A DNA stretch of 64,000 nucleotides from Pseudomonas poae (GCA_004000515.1 CP034537.1:6531501-6595500), one strand, 5' to 3'; counted from the first letter of the stretch, positions 49,826 through 60,705 are shown. Notes: generated by a model not told the origin, from the letters alone. A program made the numbers and translations.

Positions 49826-50875
49826 ATGTATCCCAAGAACGCGTGGTATGTCGCCTGTACGCCGGATGAAATTGCCGACAAACCTCTCGGACGGCAGATC
49901 TGCGGAGAAAAAATTGTTTTCTATCGTGGACATGAGCAGCGGGTTACTGCGGTGGAAGATTTTTGCCCGCACCGCGGTGCACCTCTGTCATTGGGCTATG
50001 TCGAGGATGGCAACCTCGTCTGCGGCTACCATGGCTTGGTCATGGGCGGCGATGGAAAAACCGTGTCCATGCCCGGACAACGAGTTCGCGGCTTCCCGTG
50101 CAACAAGGCTTACGCTGTCGTAGAGCGGTATGGGTTCATCTGGGTCTGGCCCGGCGACCAACACCTGGCTGATCCAGCGCTGATCCATCATCTGGAATGG
50201 GCGGTCAGTGATGAGTGGGCCTACGGCGGTGGCCTGTTTCACATCGCCTGCGATTACCGGTTAATGATCGACAATCTCATGGATCTGACCCATGAGACCT
50301 ATGTTCATGCCTCCAGCATCGGTCAGAAGGAAATTGACGAAGTTCCGCCCGTCACCACGGTCCACGGCAACGACGTCGTTACCGCACGACATATGGAAAA
50401 CATCATGCCGCCACCTTTCTGGCGCATGGCCTTGCGCGGCAACAACTTAGCCGACGATGTACCGGTCGATCGATGGCAAATTTGCCGTTTTACCCCTCCC
50501 AGCCATGTCCTGATTGAGGTTGGGGTCGCGCATGCCGGTAAAGGTGGGTATAACGCCCGCCCGGAATATAAAGCATCAAGTATCGTAGTCGATTTCATCA
50601 CACCCGAGACAGAAACATCGATTTGGTATTTCTGGGGAATGGCACGAAACTTCAACCCACATGATCAAGCCTTGACGGAGACCATTCGCGAAGGCCAAGG
50701 CAAAATTTTCAGTGAAGATTTGGAAATGCTTGAACGTCAGCAACGTAATCTACTCGAATCCCCCCAACGTAATCTGCTCAAGTTGAACATCGATGCAGGA
50801 GGTGTTCAATCCCGACGGATACTTGAGCGTATGCTTAGCCAGGAGCAACGTCTCATTCTCATAGACTCCGAATAA
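49826..50875 (+). CDS. vanA: Vanillate O-demethylase oxygenase subunit
   Basis: A 349-residue Rieske oxygenase. Cluster ligands are Cys47/His49 (DFCPHRGAPL) and Cys66/His69 (LVCGYHGLVM); the mononuclear iron motif is DNLMDLTHETYVH. The start MYPKNAWYVACTPDEIADKP and most of the protein follow Pseudomonas VanA closely, as recalled. It converts vanillate to protocatechuate and formaldehyde with the help of the VanB reductase. No vanB follows; the only VanB-like reductase is 13 kb away at 36053. It is 45 bases after fdhA and probably in its operon. Confidence 0.93.
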   Translation: MYPKNAWYVACTPDEIADKPLGRQICGEKIVFYRGHEQRVTAVEDFCPHRGAPLSLGYVEDGNLVCGYHGLVMGGDGKTVSMPGQRVRGFPCNKAYAVVERYGFIWVWPGDQHLADPALIHHLEWAVSDEWAYGGGLFHIACDYRLMIDNLMDLTHETYVHASSIGQKEIDEVPPVTTVHGNDVVTARHMENIMPPPFWRMALRGNNLADDVPVDRWQICRFTPPSHVLIEVGVAHAGKGGYNARPEYKASSIVVDFITPETETSIWYFWGMARNFNPHDQALTETIREGQGKIFSEDLEMLERQQRNLLESPQRNLLKLNIDAGGVQSRRILERMLSQEQRLILIDSE

Positions 50876-50919
50876 CGGCAGGGCAGCAGTCTCGTAATAC
50901 GCAGTGGAAGCGTATAACT

Positions 50920-51153
50920 TCAAACAGCGAGCTCTTTAAGGTAATAGGCATATTTATTACCCAAGAACGCCCCAACACTATGATTCTTCTGAGGGGCCCA
51001 GTTATTGAAGAAAGGCGTTCTTTGATAGCTATCAATTATAAATTTCAGCAAACGCTGGTGCGGTGCTCTAAAGTTGAGCACCGAAGCACCATCCAAAAGT
51101 AGGAGCGCCTTAGCTTCATTGGAAATGACGAACGGATACAACAATTCGCACAT
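50920..51153 (-). CDS. Hypothetical protein, doubtful
   Basis: A 77-residue frame without any family I recognise. It has plausible composition (LLKFIIDSYQRTPFFNNWAP) but no visible ribosome-binding site or motif. It may be a remnant of a larger gene. Confidence 0.2.
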   Translation of the reverse strand: MCELLYPFVISNEAKALLLLDGASVLNFRAPHQRLLKFIIDSYQRTPFFNNWAPQKNHSVGAFLGNKYAYYLKELAV

Positions 51154-51541
51154 CCTGACAGACCGTGGGACAGATTTTAGCTCCCGATGAAACTATATCC
51201 TCGCTCTAAAGACCAGTGCAGAGATATGTAAGCCGTCATCGCGGCCGCCCAATAGCTCGCAGAAAGCATGAAGAGAACTTTACGTATGCGCCGGATCCCA
51301 CCCTCCCTCAGTTGTTTCCGAGTACCGATCAAACGTCGAGCGGAGACTACTTAACCCACTTGACTGTGGCGGAGACACAGTGGGATACGAAGCAGCTTTC
51401 ACCGACCTCAAGTAGCGATGCGGGATACGTCAGAGTCGCTCAGGACGTAGTTGAGAACCTGCAGAGTGCTTCCATCCGACGTTTACGCACTGACTTAGTG
51501 GAGGTCACGTTCGCATTGTATCTTGCGCCCCCGTACGCAGA

Positions 51542-51557
51542 TCTATCCAAGGATAGG
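51542..51557. promoter_or_regulatory. Regulon-type inverted repeat (site 9)
   Basis: TCTATC-CAAG-GATAGG, ending 88 bases before the chemoreceptor start. Only the first base departs from the perfect copy. Confidence 0.65.
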
Positions 51558-51645
51558 TGCCGATCGGTTTTGCTCTTTTTAGACTGGATGAGCCCCTGCC
51601 ACGATCCAGCGACGTCATTTTCACCAGCAGCCAGAAGGATAAAAA

Positions 51646-53595
51646 ATGCTGACGCTCCTCCGCTCTGGCCTAGTCGATCTCCAGGTCGGTCGCAAACTTA
51701 TGTTGGCGTTCGGTATGGTTTCTATCCTTTCGCTGGTCGCTCTCGCTATCGCATTCCAATCCACACAGACACTGCTCAACGACAATCGACAAAATCAGGC
51801 GATTGCCGAGATGAACCTGCTTTTGCAGCAAGCACGCAGCGCAGAAAAGGACTTCGCTCTGAACGCAGATAAGCGCCCAGCCCAGTTGGTCGACGTCACC
51901 TTGGCTGCACTTGAGCAGCATGCCAATAGATTAATCGTTGACGATGCGACCAACCTTGTGGGACTGGACCAAATCCGCGCCAGCGCACAGGCTTACCGCA
52001 AGCAGTTCGGACAGTTCGTCACCGATTCTCATCAGGCCGCCCAAGCACTTAAAGACATGCAGAAGCAGGCCGACGAGGCCCGTATGCAATTTGAATTCGT
52101 GGAGCTGGAGATGTACAGCGCGCTGCGCGCAACCATAGCAACCCATCGCGAGTTGAACGCCGATACGCTGACCTTTGCGGAAAACGCCTCTGAATTGTTA
52201 CGCCTGCTGCTGGCCTTACGTAACCGCGAATACTGTTATGTACAACAGGGAGGCGAACAGTGCCTGAAGGAATGGGAAGAACTCATGCAAGCTACTGAGA
52301 ACAGCGTATCCCTCCTGCAGACGCGCATTAGTGCGGAACAGAAGGACGTCCTCCAGACAGCCCAGGAAGCCATAATTAGCTACCGTGTTGCCTTTAAGCA
52401 ATATAGTGCCAATCGCATCGCCAATGAACGTGGTGCAGAAAAAATGAAACAACTCGCCGATAGGGTAATGCGTGAGACCGACCAAGCACTGTCAACTCAC
52501 CAGCAGCAAATGGTGCGTCGGTCGACCTCCATCCTCCGTCTGCTGGTCATCAGCGCCATGGTAATTCTCGGCTTAGCAACGCTGGCCGGCTGGGTGATTC
52601 GCCAACTGATTCTACCACCGTTGCGCCAGACTCTGGTTCTCGCGCAAAGCATCGCCGCGGGCGACCTCAGTAGGGACATCACAACAGGACGCAGAGACGA
52701 ACTCGGCCAGTTGTGCCAAGCGATGAGTACCATGACGATCAATTTGCGCGAACTTGTCAAGCGTATCGTGCAGGGAATCGATCAATTGCATCGTGCGACC
52801 GGTGGCCTGGAAGAGGCCAGCCGGCAGAGTAGCGCAGGAGCGTGCAGTCAACAGTATCAAACTGAACAGGCGGCCACTGCGACCCAGCAGATGGCGTACT
52901 CGGCTGAGGCAGTAGCCCGACACGCCGAAGAAGCTTTGCAAGTTGCTCGTCAGGCAAATCAACAGGCCGGTGCCGGCGAACGGGTAGTTCGCCAGACTGC
53001 GGAACAGATCGGACGGCTCGCCGAGGATGTGGATCTTTCCGTACAGACCATCCAGCACCTACACGAATGCAGCGGACGCATCGGAGGAGTTCTCGATGTG
53101 ATTAAGGCGGTGGCAGAGCAGACCAATCTGCTGGCCCTAAACGCAGCCATCGAGGCGGCGCGTGCCGGCGAACAGGGACGCGGCTTCGCCGTGGTGGCCG
53201 ACGCGGTACGCACTCTAGCGAAGCGCACACAAGCTTCGACCCGCGAGATCGAATTGCTCATCGCCGAACTACAGACCATGTCAGAACGCACCGTTCAGCA
53301 GATGACCGGTAGCGCCCAGCTCAGTCGGGAGGCGGTAGCTTACAGCGATCAAGCACGCCAAGCTTTAACGCTGATCACTGACGCAGTGAACAGCATTGAG
53401 CAGCTTAATCATAAGATAGCCACCGCGGCAGAGGAACAGAGCGCAGTGGCCGCCGAGATAAGCCACAATGTCGAGCATGTGCGAAGCATTGCCGAGCAAA
53501 GCGCCCATACGAATGAAAAGATGGCCGGATCTACCACCGAGCTAGCACATCTAGGCGGCGAATTGCACCAACGAGTGCAACAGTTCCGCATTTGA
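51646..53595 (+). CDS. Methyl-accepting chemotaxis protein with an HBM-type sensor domain
   Basis: A 649-residue inner-membrane chemoreceptor. The first helix is at about residues 18-38 ([20 protein letters not shown]). A ~260-residue periplasmic helical sensor of HBM size follows, then a second helix ([20 protein letters not shown]), HAMP and a signalling domain with the highly conserved hairpin ([20 protein letters not shown], then [20 protein letters not shown]). HBM receptors such as McpS bind organic acids. A regulon-type operator lies in front of it, so the cell would sense the pathway substrate or a product. The usual DEVR is DAVR here. Confidence 0.88.
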   Translation: MLTLLRSGLVDLQVGRKLMLAFGMVSILSLVALAIAFQSTQTLLNDNRQNQAIAEMNLLLQQARSAEKDFALNADKRPAQLVDVTLAALEQHANRLIVDDATNLVGLDQIRASAQAYRKQFGQFVTDSHQAAQALKDMQKQADEARMQFEFVELEMYSALRATIATHRELNADTLTFAENASELLRLLLALRNREYCYVQQGGEQCLKEWEELMQATENSVSLLQTRISAEQKDVLQTAQEAIISYRVAFKQYSANRIANERGAEKMKQLADRVMRETDQALSTHQQQMVRRSTSILRLLVISAMVILGLATLAGWVIRQLILPPLRQTLVLAQSIAAGDLSRDITTGRRDELGQLCQAMSTMTINLRELVKRIVQGIDQLHRATGGLEEASRQSSAGACSQQYQTEQAATATQQMAYSAEAVARHAEEALQVARQANQQAGAGERVVRQTAEQIGRLAEDVDLSVQTIQHLHECSGRIGGVLDVIKAVAEQTNLLALNAAIEAARAGEQGRGFAVVADAVRTLAKRTQASTREIELLIAELQTMSERTVQQMTGSAQLSREAVAYSDQARQALTLITDAVNSIEQLNHKIATAAEEQSAVAAEISHNVEHVRSIAEQSAHTNEKMAGSTTELAHLGGELHQRVQQFRI

Positions 53596-54628
53596 ACATG
53601 CTGCTATCTTTAACCAATCCGCAACTATTGACACTGGGAAACAGTTCAAAACGAGCAAGCCAGCCGCCGCGTTGTAGCCAATGTTTATAGGGCGATCGGC
53701 GCAACCGTTGGTAATGCCACAGATGCATTTTGGGGCAGCTAGCTCTCAAGTAGTCGGCTCAGTGAAAACGTTTTGTCGCTAAATAAAGAGCAGTACCGGC
53801 GTCACCCTTGAGGCCGCATTGCACACCCCGGCGCGCAAAAAACCAGATAGGTTTTCTTCCATATAGCCAACTTTTCCGGTTGCAGCGCTATGTTGCTGAC
53901 CTCTCATTCTTGACCATGCTTTACACCGATATTGATCGGCCACTAGTACCAATAAGAAGACCACGCACCCTCCTCAGCGTGTGTTCGCGCGGAGTTCACA
54001 CTGACCCAAGCTACCGATTGGAGACTTAAGAGAATTGCAGAGGACTCATTCTATTCCGTCTAAAGAAGAACAGCACAGCTGAACACATGGATCAGTTATC
54101 AGGCGGCGGAACAGACACTGGAGGATCAGCTGTTCAGCTGCATTGACCTCCTAGCTCGATGGCCATCCGTTCCTCTGAAAACAATTGGGAGCTACCGGCA
54201 CAATACCACCAACGAGCTTTTATCCTCGCGGAACCTCGCGATACGCTTGAGGCCAGGCCTAAGTCATTTATATATTCCGTAATTACTATCTATCGATAGG
54301 TGATTATTTCTGAAAATCACACCAATCTATAAGAAAATAAGCACTTGGAAGGGCAATAGAGTAGACGTACAACAAGTAGCAGCACACCCACGGGATAGCA
54401 ATAGAGTTTTAAAAGAAAAAATGCTTCGTTGAGGGAGTAGCGGCCCCATATTCTTCTGGTTGGCCATGTATTTAGAACCTCCATTCACTGAGACTTGTTG
54501 CTAAACCACAACCAACAATACAGCGCCCGGCACCCGTTAGCTTGACAGATAATTTCGTTATCATAAACCAAATTATCCGAACAGCAAACTAAAAATACCG
54601 ACACCCCACAAATAATAAAGGCATTTAT
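53596..54628. other. Long intergenic region before the low-GC segment
   Basis: About 1 kb with no supportable gene. The right part is A+T-rich and holds the operator-like repeat at 54285-54300, 328 bases before the next gene. Confidence 0.4.
54285..54300. promoter_or_regulatory. Regulon-type inverted repeat (site 8)
   Basis: ACTATC-TATC-GATAGG. Only the first base differs from the perfect copy. It is farther from its gene than the other sites. Confidence 0.62.
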
Positions 54629-55575
54629 ATGAATTTAAAAGGGAAGATTGCACTAGTCACCGGCGCTGGTCGTGGACTGGGGCGAGCCCATGCTCTTGCA
54701 CTTGCAGCCGCCGGTGCAAAAGTGATAGTAAATGATCTTGGAAGCTCCGGCTCTGGAGAAGGAGACGATAGTGGTCCTGCTCATTCCGTAGTTGCTGAAA
54801 TTATCAATAACGGCGGAGAGGCAATTGCGGATACCAGAAGTGTTTCAGATTGGCTTGTCGCTCACCAGATCGTTGAAGATGTGATAGAAAAGTTCGGTAC
54901 TATCGACATATTAATAAACAACGCTGGAATAAGTAGACCAGGTGTACTTGGGGATCTGACAGAAGTCGACTGGGATCTTCAGAACGCGGTGAACGCAAAA
55001 GGGCCGATAGCTATAATGAACGCCCTCGCCCGCCACTGGAAAAAAGAAGGGCCTAAGAAAGGTCGAGCAATTATCAATACTGCCTCCCCGCTGCACCTCA
55101 CCCCCTAAGTCCAATCGGTATTTACTCTGCCACCAAGGCCTCTATTCTTGCCTTTACTATTATTGCGTCTCAAGAGCTTGCCTGTCTTGGAGTGCGCGTC
55201 AACGCGATTGCACCCATTGCACGAACTAGGCTTGTAGAGATGTCTGCAGAATTGCTCGAAATAATGACTGCCGATGCTGATTTTGACCGCTATCTTCCTG
55301 AGCATGTGGCTGAATTGGTCGTATATCTTGCATCAGATAACTGCCGCTTCACCGGCCGGCTTTTCGGTGCGGAAGGAGACGATATTTTTATCTTTAACGA
55401 ATGGAGCGCAGAAGGTCATGCTAACAATTGTCGCGTAAAGTGGACCACAGACGCTCTAACCAACGCACTGGAAAGTTTTCCGATTCAAAACTCACGGTGG
55501 GTGCTATCTCCGGGTGGCCGTTTTTCTCTGTCTACTCCTAGCGATCAAACTCTTTCAGAATTGGCCAACGCCTAA
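54629..55575 (+). pseudogene. Short-chain dehydrogenase/reductase, HSD17B4-like, frameshift near 55108
   Basis: A ~315-residue SDR with the long cofactor segment TGAGRGLGRAHALALAAAGA and the insertion VNDLGSSGSGEGDDSGPAH, as in multifunctional-enzyme-type SDRs. NNAGISRPG follows. In a CCCCC run near 55108 one C is missing; with it the reading is HLTPLSPIGIYSATKASIL, giving the Tyr-x-x-x-Lys site. The C-terminal part (GDDIFIFNEWSAEGHANNC) extends beyond the minimal SDR. The gene is A+T-rich compared with its neighbours and may come from another source. Its function in the pathway is unknown. Confidence 0.78.
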
Positions 55576-56063
55576 TTCTCCGATATTTTTCGCCCAGATG
55601 AAACATAAGCGAGCGCATCCTATCTATCGAAAATTAAAGCCGACTCTGAAAATTAAGCCAAGTCAACTCATTGGCGGCATGGGAGAAGTACGCCATACCG
55701 TCTCCTTTGGTAGGGAACATGTCACGAGCGCCAGAGAGTTTTCCTTCGATCTGGAGAACGCCCAGTGGTTCAAACCTGATACATCAGCCATCAATGCAAC
55801 AGAATAAAATGAAACTGCGAGGCATTAGTTTCATTGCTTCAGAATTCGGCTGAGCTATTCGGACAGCGGTTTCGATCTTCCGCAAAAATGCTGTTCCACC
55901 CGACATCGAGAAAGCGCGACGATTGACAGCGGAGTGAAAGCTAGCGGAGACCTCATCACCTTGGCAGAAATGATCATACGAGCACACAAAAAACTCGTAG
56001 AGCAACAAAAGAAAATCTAAGCCTCTCCATAGACTACAGCAACAATAACAACATACCAATCAT
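55576..56063. other. Intergenic region before the MFS gene
   Basis: About 490 bases with no clear gene. A half-conserved operator-like sequence, CCTATC-TATC-GAAAAT, lies at 55619-55634. Confidence 0.35.
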
Positions 56064-57311
56064 ATGGATACTCACATGCCCCAAACTTCAGCTAAAATTC
56101 ACTCATTCAAAAGACGCTCTCTCATGCTGGTAATTACCTGCCTGGGAATGTTCAGCGGCTCCTATGCCCAATTCCAGCTACCGCCGCTTGCAGGTCGACT
56201 GATTCCAGAGTTAGGTATTACCAACCCAGAATTTGCTAGTTTGGTAACTGCCCCAATGATTCCATCCATATTGCTTGGCATTATCGCAGGTATTTTATGC
56301 GATCGAATGGGTATTAAAAAGATCATCGGTATTGGTTTAGCATTCGGTGCATTTGGAGGATTGGCACGTTTATTCGCCACCAACTACACTGAGATGATGA
56401 TCTTCTTGGCTTTTTCCGGAGCCGGCTCAGCCTTCCTCAATGCTAATCTGGCAAAAATCATTTCCAGTTGGTTTCCCCCTGAACAAATGAGCAAAATCAT
56501 GGGAATTGTGCTTATGGCGGGCACCGGCGGTATGGTTATTGGGATGGGTACAACTGCACTTTTCCCCTCAACTGACTCTGCGTTTATATTTGGAGGCTGC
56601 CTTTGTTTGGTTTCCACCATTTTGTGGCTAATTGTTGTCAGGGACAATCGTATCGATGTGATATCTCAAGCGGAACCCGCGGAAAGTTTATTGGCTATCT
56701 TGAGTGTGACCGCCAAAAACCCTGCTCTATGGACTGTCGGATTCTGTCTCGCTTTTACGATGGGCGGCATGATGGCTTTTTCCACTTTCCTCCCTTTAGC
56801 CCTGAGCCATTTAAAGAGTTTAGATCCAATTACAGCCGGAGCAATAGGTTCTACTGTCTTGCTAGGAAACTTGGTAAGCGCACTGCTTAGCCCGATCATT
56901 GCCCAAAAAATAGGCTATTACAAGCCTTACTTTTTTGACTTTGGGGCTGCTAGCAGGTGCTGGTATTTACTTTGGCTGGACGGTCGACGAGGCCTATTTA
57001 ACTCCCGTCATGTTTATGACGGGACTTTGCATAGGCGGCGTAATGCCTCTTTTATGATTTCGCCGGCATTAATAAAATCCATTGGCCCAAAGTATGCTGG
57101 AGCTGCCGGTGGAATTATGACAACACTGATGTTAATTGGAGCAGTTTTCATTCCTGCCATAGTAATCACTCCACTAGGCGGAGATAACTATCAGCTGATC
57201 TTTGCACTTTCAGGAGGCTGCTTGATCTTAATGGGATTATGTGCACAACTACTACCAGAATTCGGCCCCAAAGCCCGAAGATCTGCTGCGCCGCAGCCAG
57301 CATTAAAATAA
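56064..57311 (+). pseudogene. Major facilitator superfamily transporter, internal out-of-frame stretch
   Basis: A ~415-residue transporter with twelve predicted helices. Helix 1 region: LMLVITCLGMFSGSYAQFQL; loop 2-3 motif: GILCDRMGIKKI; later helices: VLMAGTGGMVIGMGTTALF. Between about 56925 and 57052 the reading makes no sense in the main frame. The next frame there gives normal helices (LTFLTLGLLAGAGIYFGW; PVMFMTGLCIGGVMPLF), so two opposite one-base errors bracket the stretch. I think the gene is functional. It probably imports a pathway acid or exports a product; the substrate is unknown. Confidence 0.8.
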
Positions 57312-57327
57312 TTATCTGACCAGATCT

Positions 57328-57356
57328 GAATCCCTCTATTTAAGAGGGATTCTTTT
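57328..57356 (+). terminator. Rho-independent terminator after the MFS gene
   Basis: GAATCCCTC and GAGGGATTC form a 9-bp stem with a TATTTAA loop, followed by TTTT. Confidence 0.85.
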
Positions 57357-57920
57357 AATCAGTCCGAGGGCGCAGTAATGCCTGAACGCAAATTTTATAT
57401 TTAATTCAGTATGACCTTTCAGTCAGCACCAGTAGTATCGGTTTATTTACCAAATCGATTGAGCAGTCCAGAGAACGCTACACTCCAATACTCTTCCTTA
57501 CACTTAACTCCTCCCTGTTAACGCTTAAGAATTTTCACCCCTAAGCCCCCACCGTCGTCTAACTCCTAGTATCTATGTCAGAGCGGCATGCCTAGCGCAG
57601 CCTCTCAAAGACCGGACCCATTAACGTTACTTTCTATACATTTTGAAGAGGAGAGCGCTCGCTTCATCTATCATTATCGGCTGCTGAGTGACTTTTTCAG
57701 AGCGCCCCTAAACAACCGTGAAATCTCGAAGTAGCCCTAATAAACATAGCCCAACCACGCTGCAACTGTCGGTACCTTCAAGCGTTACCCAGCTGCAGCA
57801 TGAGGAATCTAAATGCCGAGACACTCATACTCCGAGCCTATCAATTCTACCAGCCTATCCCCTTTAAGGTCTTCGAGGCAAAGAGCGGTCCTTGCGTACA
57901 AGGTCATTGGACACCGACTC
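57357..57920. other. Region between the cargo and the integrase gene
   Basis: About 560 bases, no gene seen. Two direct CCTATC half-sites occur at 57838-57843 and 57854-57859, without the matching GATAGG halves. Confidence 0.4.
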
Positions 57921-59746
57921 TTACACTATTTCCTGTTTGCCCTGGCTTTCAAGTTTGAAACACAGTAATTCTGTAATCTTATTCAAATTTGCAGCCGATA
58001 CTTTTTTAACGGCTGAACCTTCCAGTGATCTATCGTGCTGCATCAGCTCTCGATACAACTGCCAAGAGTCCACACACGAAAGCCTCTTAATGACACCTTG
58101 TACCAACCTCGCCTTGACCGGGTCAAGCTGCCACTCGGGGATGCGCTGGCCACGGTTTCCGATGCTCAGCGTCAGGAGCTTGCCCGCCTTGATCTCACGG
58201 TTAATCTGGTCGCGTGATTTACCAGCTAACCGCGCAAACTGCACCACCGGCAGGTTATCGGGTGCCTCAAAGGCGTTGATCATTTCCATGCGTTCGCGTT
58301 GCAGCTCCGAAATGGCCACTTCGACAACCGGCTCAGGGGATGGTTTTGGGGGAACCGCTGGCAGGCGGTACATCGGCTCACCGGCCATAACCGGCAGAAT
58401 GCCAGCGGTCATCGGGGCGTTCTTCGGGCTGTCGAATGGATTGTCGCTATCCCCGAGAAGAGGCATGCCGTCGAAACGGATCGTCAGATGACTGCTCGCC
58501 GCGATCATCTCACCTTGCTCGAGGAGGTCTAGTCGATCCGCCCAATCCTGCATCATCTTGCGCCGGGGCTCGACATACATAGCATGGTTGTAGGCTGCAC
58601 TAACCTGATTCGGGTCACTGTGCGATAACTGTGCGTCGATCCAGATTTTGGGATAACCGAATTCATTGAGGGCTGTCGAGATGGTTCCGCGAATACCATG
58701 CCCGGTGAGCAGGTCCTTGTAGCCTATCCGCGTCAAAGCATAGTTGAGAGTGTTCTCGCTGATACGTTTTTTCAGCTCGCCACGGTGCGAGAGCAGATAG
58801 CGCTGAGCGGGTTTCATCTGCTCAAGCAGATAATCAATGATCTCCTTAGCCTGAACGGACAGCGGTACGATGTACGGAGGGATATCCTGAGACGCTTGCC
58901 TTTCTTGCGCATATCGAGCTGAAGTTGCTTGACCACTTCGGGTGGGATGATCCACAAGCCCTGCTCAATGTCAAATTGGTCAGGTGTCGCCAGACGCAGT
59001 TCACCCGTACGTACGCCGGTCAGGAATAACAGGCGAATACCGAGTTGCGTAGTGATCGCTCCGCGGTAGCGCCTCACCTTCTGTAAAAATTCCGGCAGTT
59101 CGGGAAGGCGCAGGAAGGGGTTATGGATGACCGGCGGCTTGGGAACAGCGACCACATCTAGATCAGAGGCTGGATTGCTTTCCAGTCCGTCCACTTTCAC
59201 CATGGCATACCGGAACAACTGATTGAACCAGGTCCGTACTTTCTCGGCCGTCGTGTGAGCTTTGCGCTGTTCAATCCTGGCCAGGACATCCAGCAGATCA
59301 CTACGACGAATCTCGTAGATAGGCATCTTGCCCAGGCTTGGCATCACATCCCTATCGAAGATGCGCATAATTTGCGACAGGGTACTGCTACGACCTTCCT
59401 TCAGTTCAAGCTTGCGGTGTTCAAGCCACATGATAAAGGTAGCCTTGAAGCTGTTCTCATCTGCCAAGCGGACAGCGCGCCGTTTTTGTTTGCGATCGAG
59501 TTTCGGATTGATGCCCCTTGCCAGCAGGGCTCGCGCTTGGTCTCTGACGGCCCTGGCCTCCCTGAGACTAACCTCAGGATAAGTCCCTAGCGACATGCGC
59601 TTTTGTTTACCGGCCCAGCAGTAGCGAAAGTGCCAAGATCGGCTGCCTTGCTCTGAGACAGCCAGGGAGAGGCCATCGAGATCGCCCAGAGTGTATGCCT
59701 TGCCAGTCCTCTTGGCTTGGCGAACGGTTGCATCTGAGAGTGCCAT
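57921..59746 (-). pseudogene. ICE tyrosine recombinase/integrase (P4/IntB13-like), frameshift near 58893
   Basis: A ~609-residue integrase. It has the DUF4102 arm-binding N-terminus (LSDATVRQAKRTGKAYTLGD) and the catalytic domain with Arg in FLTGVRTGELRLAT, HxxR in LTGHGIRGTISTALNE, His in DAQLSHSDPNQ and the Tyr region AAYNHAMYVEPRR. An extra ~170-residue C-terminal part ends in a region with KVSAANLNKITELLCFK. The length is typical of ICEclc/PAGI-2 integrases. One base is missing near 58893, just before SQDIPPYIVPLSVQAKEI. The gene is transcribed away from the tRNA array; its start is ~227 bases from the att site. Confidence 0.87.
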
Positions 59747-59972
59747 GTTTCCAGCTCCTAACGTTGCGTTAGAGCCAGATCCTCTTCTCACTTACCGCTC
59801 CATCCCAGCAACAATACGGAACGCAGTATTCCCGGATAGATGGACTAAAAAATGGACTAAAACGTCCTGGATACCCGTGGATTTCAGTGGACCGCGCTGG
59901 AACGAAAAAAGGACCCGAAGGTCCTGATTTCAACGACTTACAGACGTTAGTGGATGTCTGTAGATCATAAAT

Positions 59973-60048
<76 letters not shown>

Positions 60049-60051
60049 AAA

Positions 60052-60127
60052 TGGCGTCCCCTAGGGGACTCGAACCCCTGTTACCGCCGTGAAAGGGCGG
60101 TGTCCTAGGCCACTAGACGAAGGGGAC
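60052..60127 (-). tRNA. tRNA-Glu(TTC), copy 1
   Basis: A 76-nt gene with CCA. Acceptor stem GTCCCCT/AGGGGAC; anticodon TTC in CCGCCCTTTCACGGCGG. Confidence 0.97.
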
Positions 60128-60230
60128 ACGCTACTGAAACACATGGTGTGTATTCCAGTGCCCAGAGGTTAAATCCGAAGATCATGCCCTGGTTTCACTC
60201 AGTGCCGCCCGAGAGCAACACTGCTTAAAT

Positions 60231-60306
<76 letters not shown>

Positions 60307-60309
60307 AAA

Positions 60310-60384
60310 TGGCGTCCCCTAGGGGACTCGAACCCCTGTTACCGCCGTGAAAGGGCGGTGTCCTAGCCACTAGACGAAGGGGAC
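60310..60384 (-). tRNA. tRNA-Glu(TTC), copy 2, one base short in the D-arm
   Basis: As copy 1 but 75 nt: the D-arm reads GTGGCTAGG instead of GTGGCCTAGG. This may be a run-length error in the sequence. Confidence 0.93.
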
Positions 60385-60488
60385 ACGCTACTGAAACACA
60401 TGGTGTGTATTCCAGTGCCCAGAGGTTAAATCCGAAGATTATGCCCTGGTTTCACTCAGTGCCGCCCGAGAGCCACACTGCTTAAACT

Positions 60489-60564
<76 letters not shown>

Positions 60565-60567
60565 ATA

Positions 60568-60643
60568 TGGCGTCCCCTAGGGGACTCGAACCCCTGTTAC
60601 CGCCGTGAAAGGGCGGTGTCCTAAACCACTAGACGAAGGGGAC
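60568..60643 (-). tRNA. tRNA-Glu(TTC), copy 3
   Basis: A 76-nt gene with CCA; the D-loop differs slightly from copy 1 (GTGGTTTAGG). It is the first gene of the tRNA transcript. Confidence 0.97.
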
Positions 60644-60705
60644 ACACGTACAACATTCACTACTCGCCGCGTTTCGCTGTGTGCTTTACGCTTTAAGTGG
60701 CGCGC

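Larger units (their letters stand above)
50876..51645. other. Intergenic region between vanA and the chemoreceptor gene
   Basis: About 770 bases. Apart from the doubtful minus-strand frame and the operator-like repeat at 51542-51557, I see no feature. Confidence 0.4.

Noticed and set aside
51216..51872. A 218-residue rightward frame before the chemoreceptor
   Set aside because: It overlaps the chemoreceptor in another frame, has no family features and contains the operator site.
57838..57859. Further regulon operators near the integrase
   Set aside because: Two CCTATC half-sites in the same direction without the GATAGG partner; no gene start follows.
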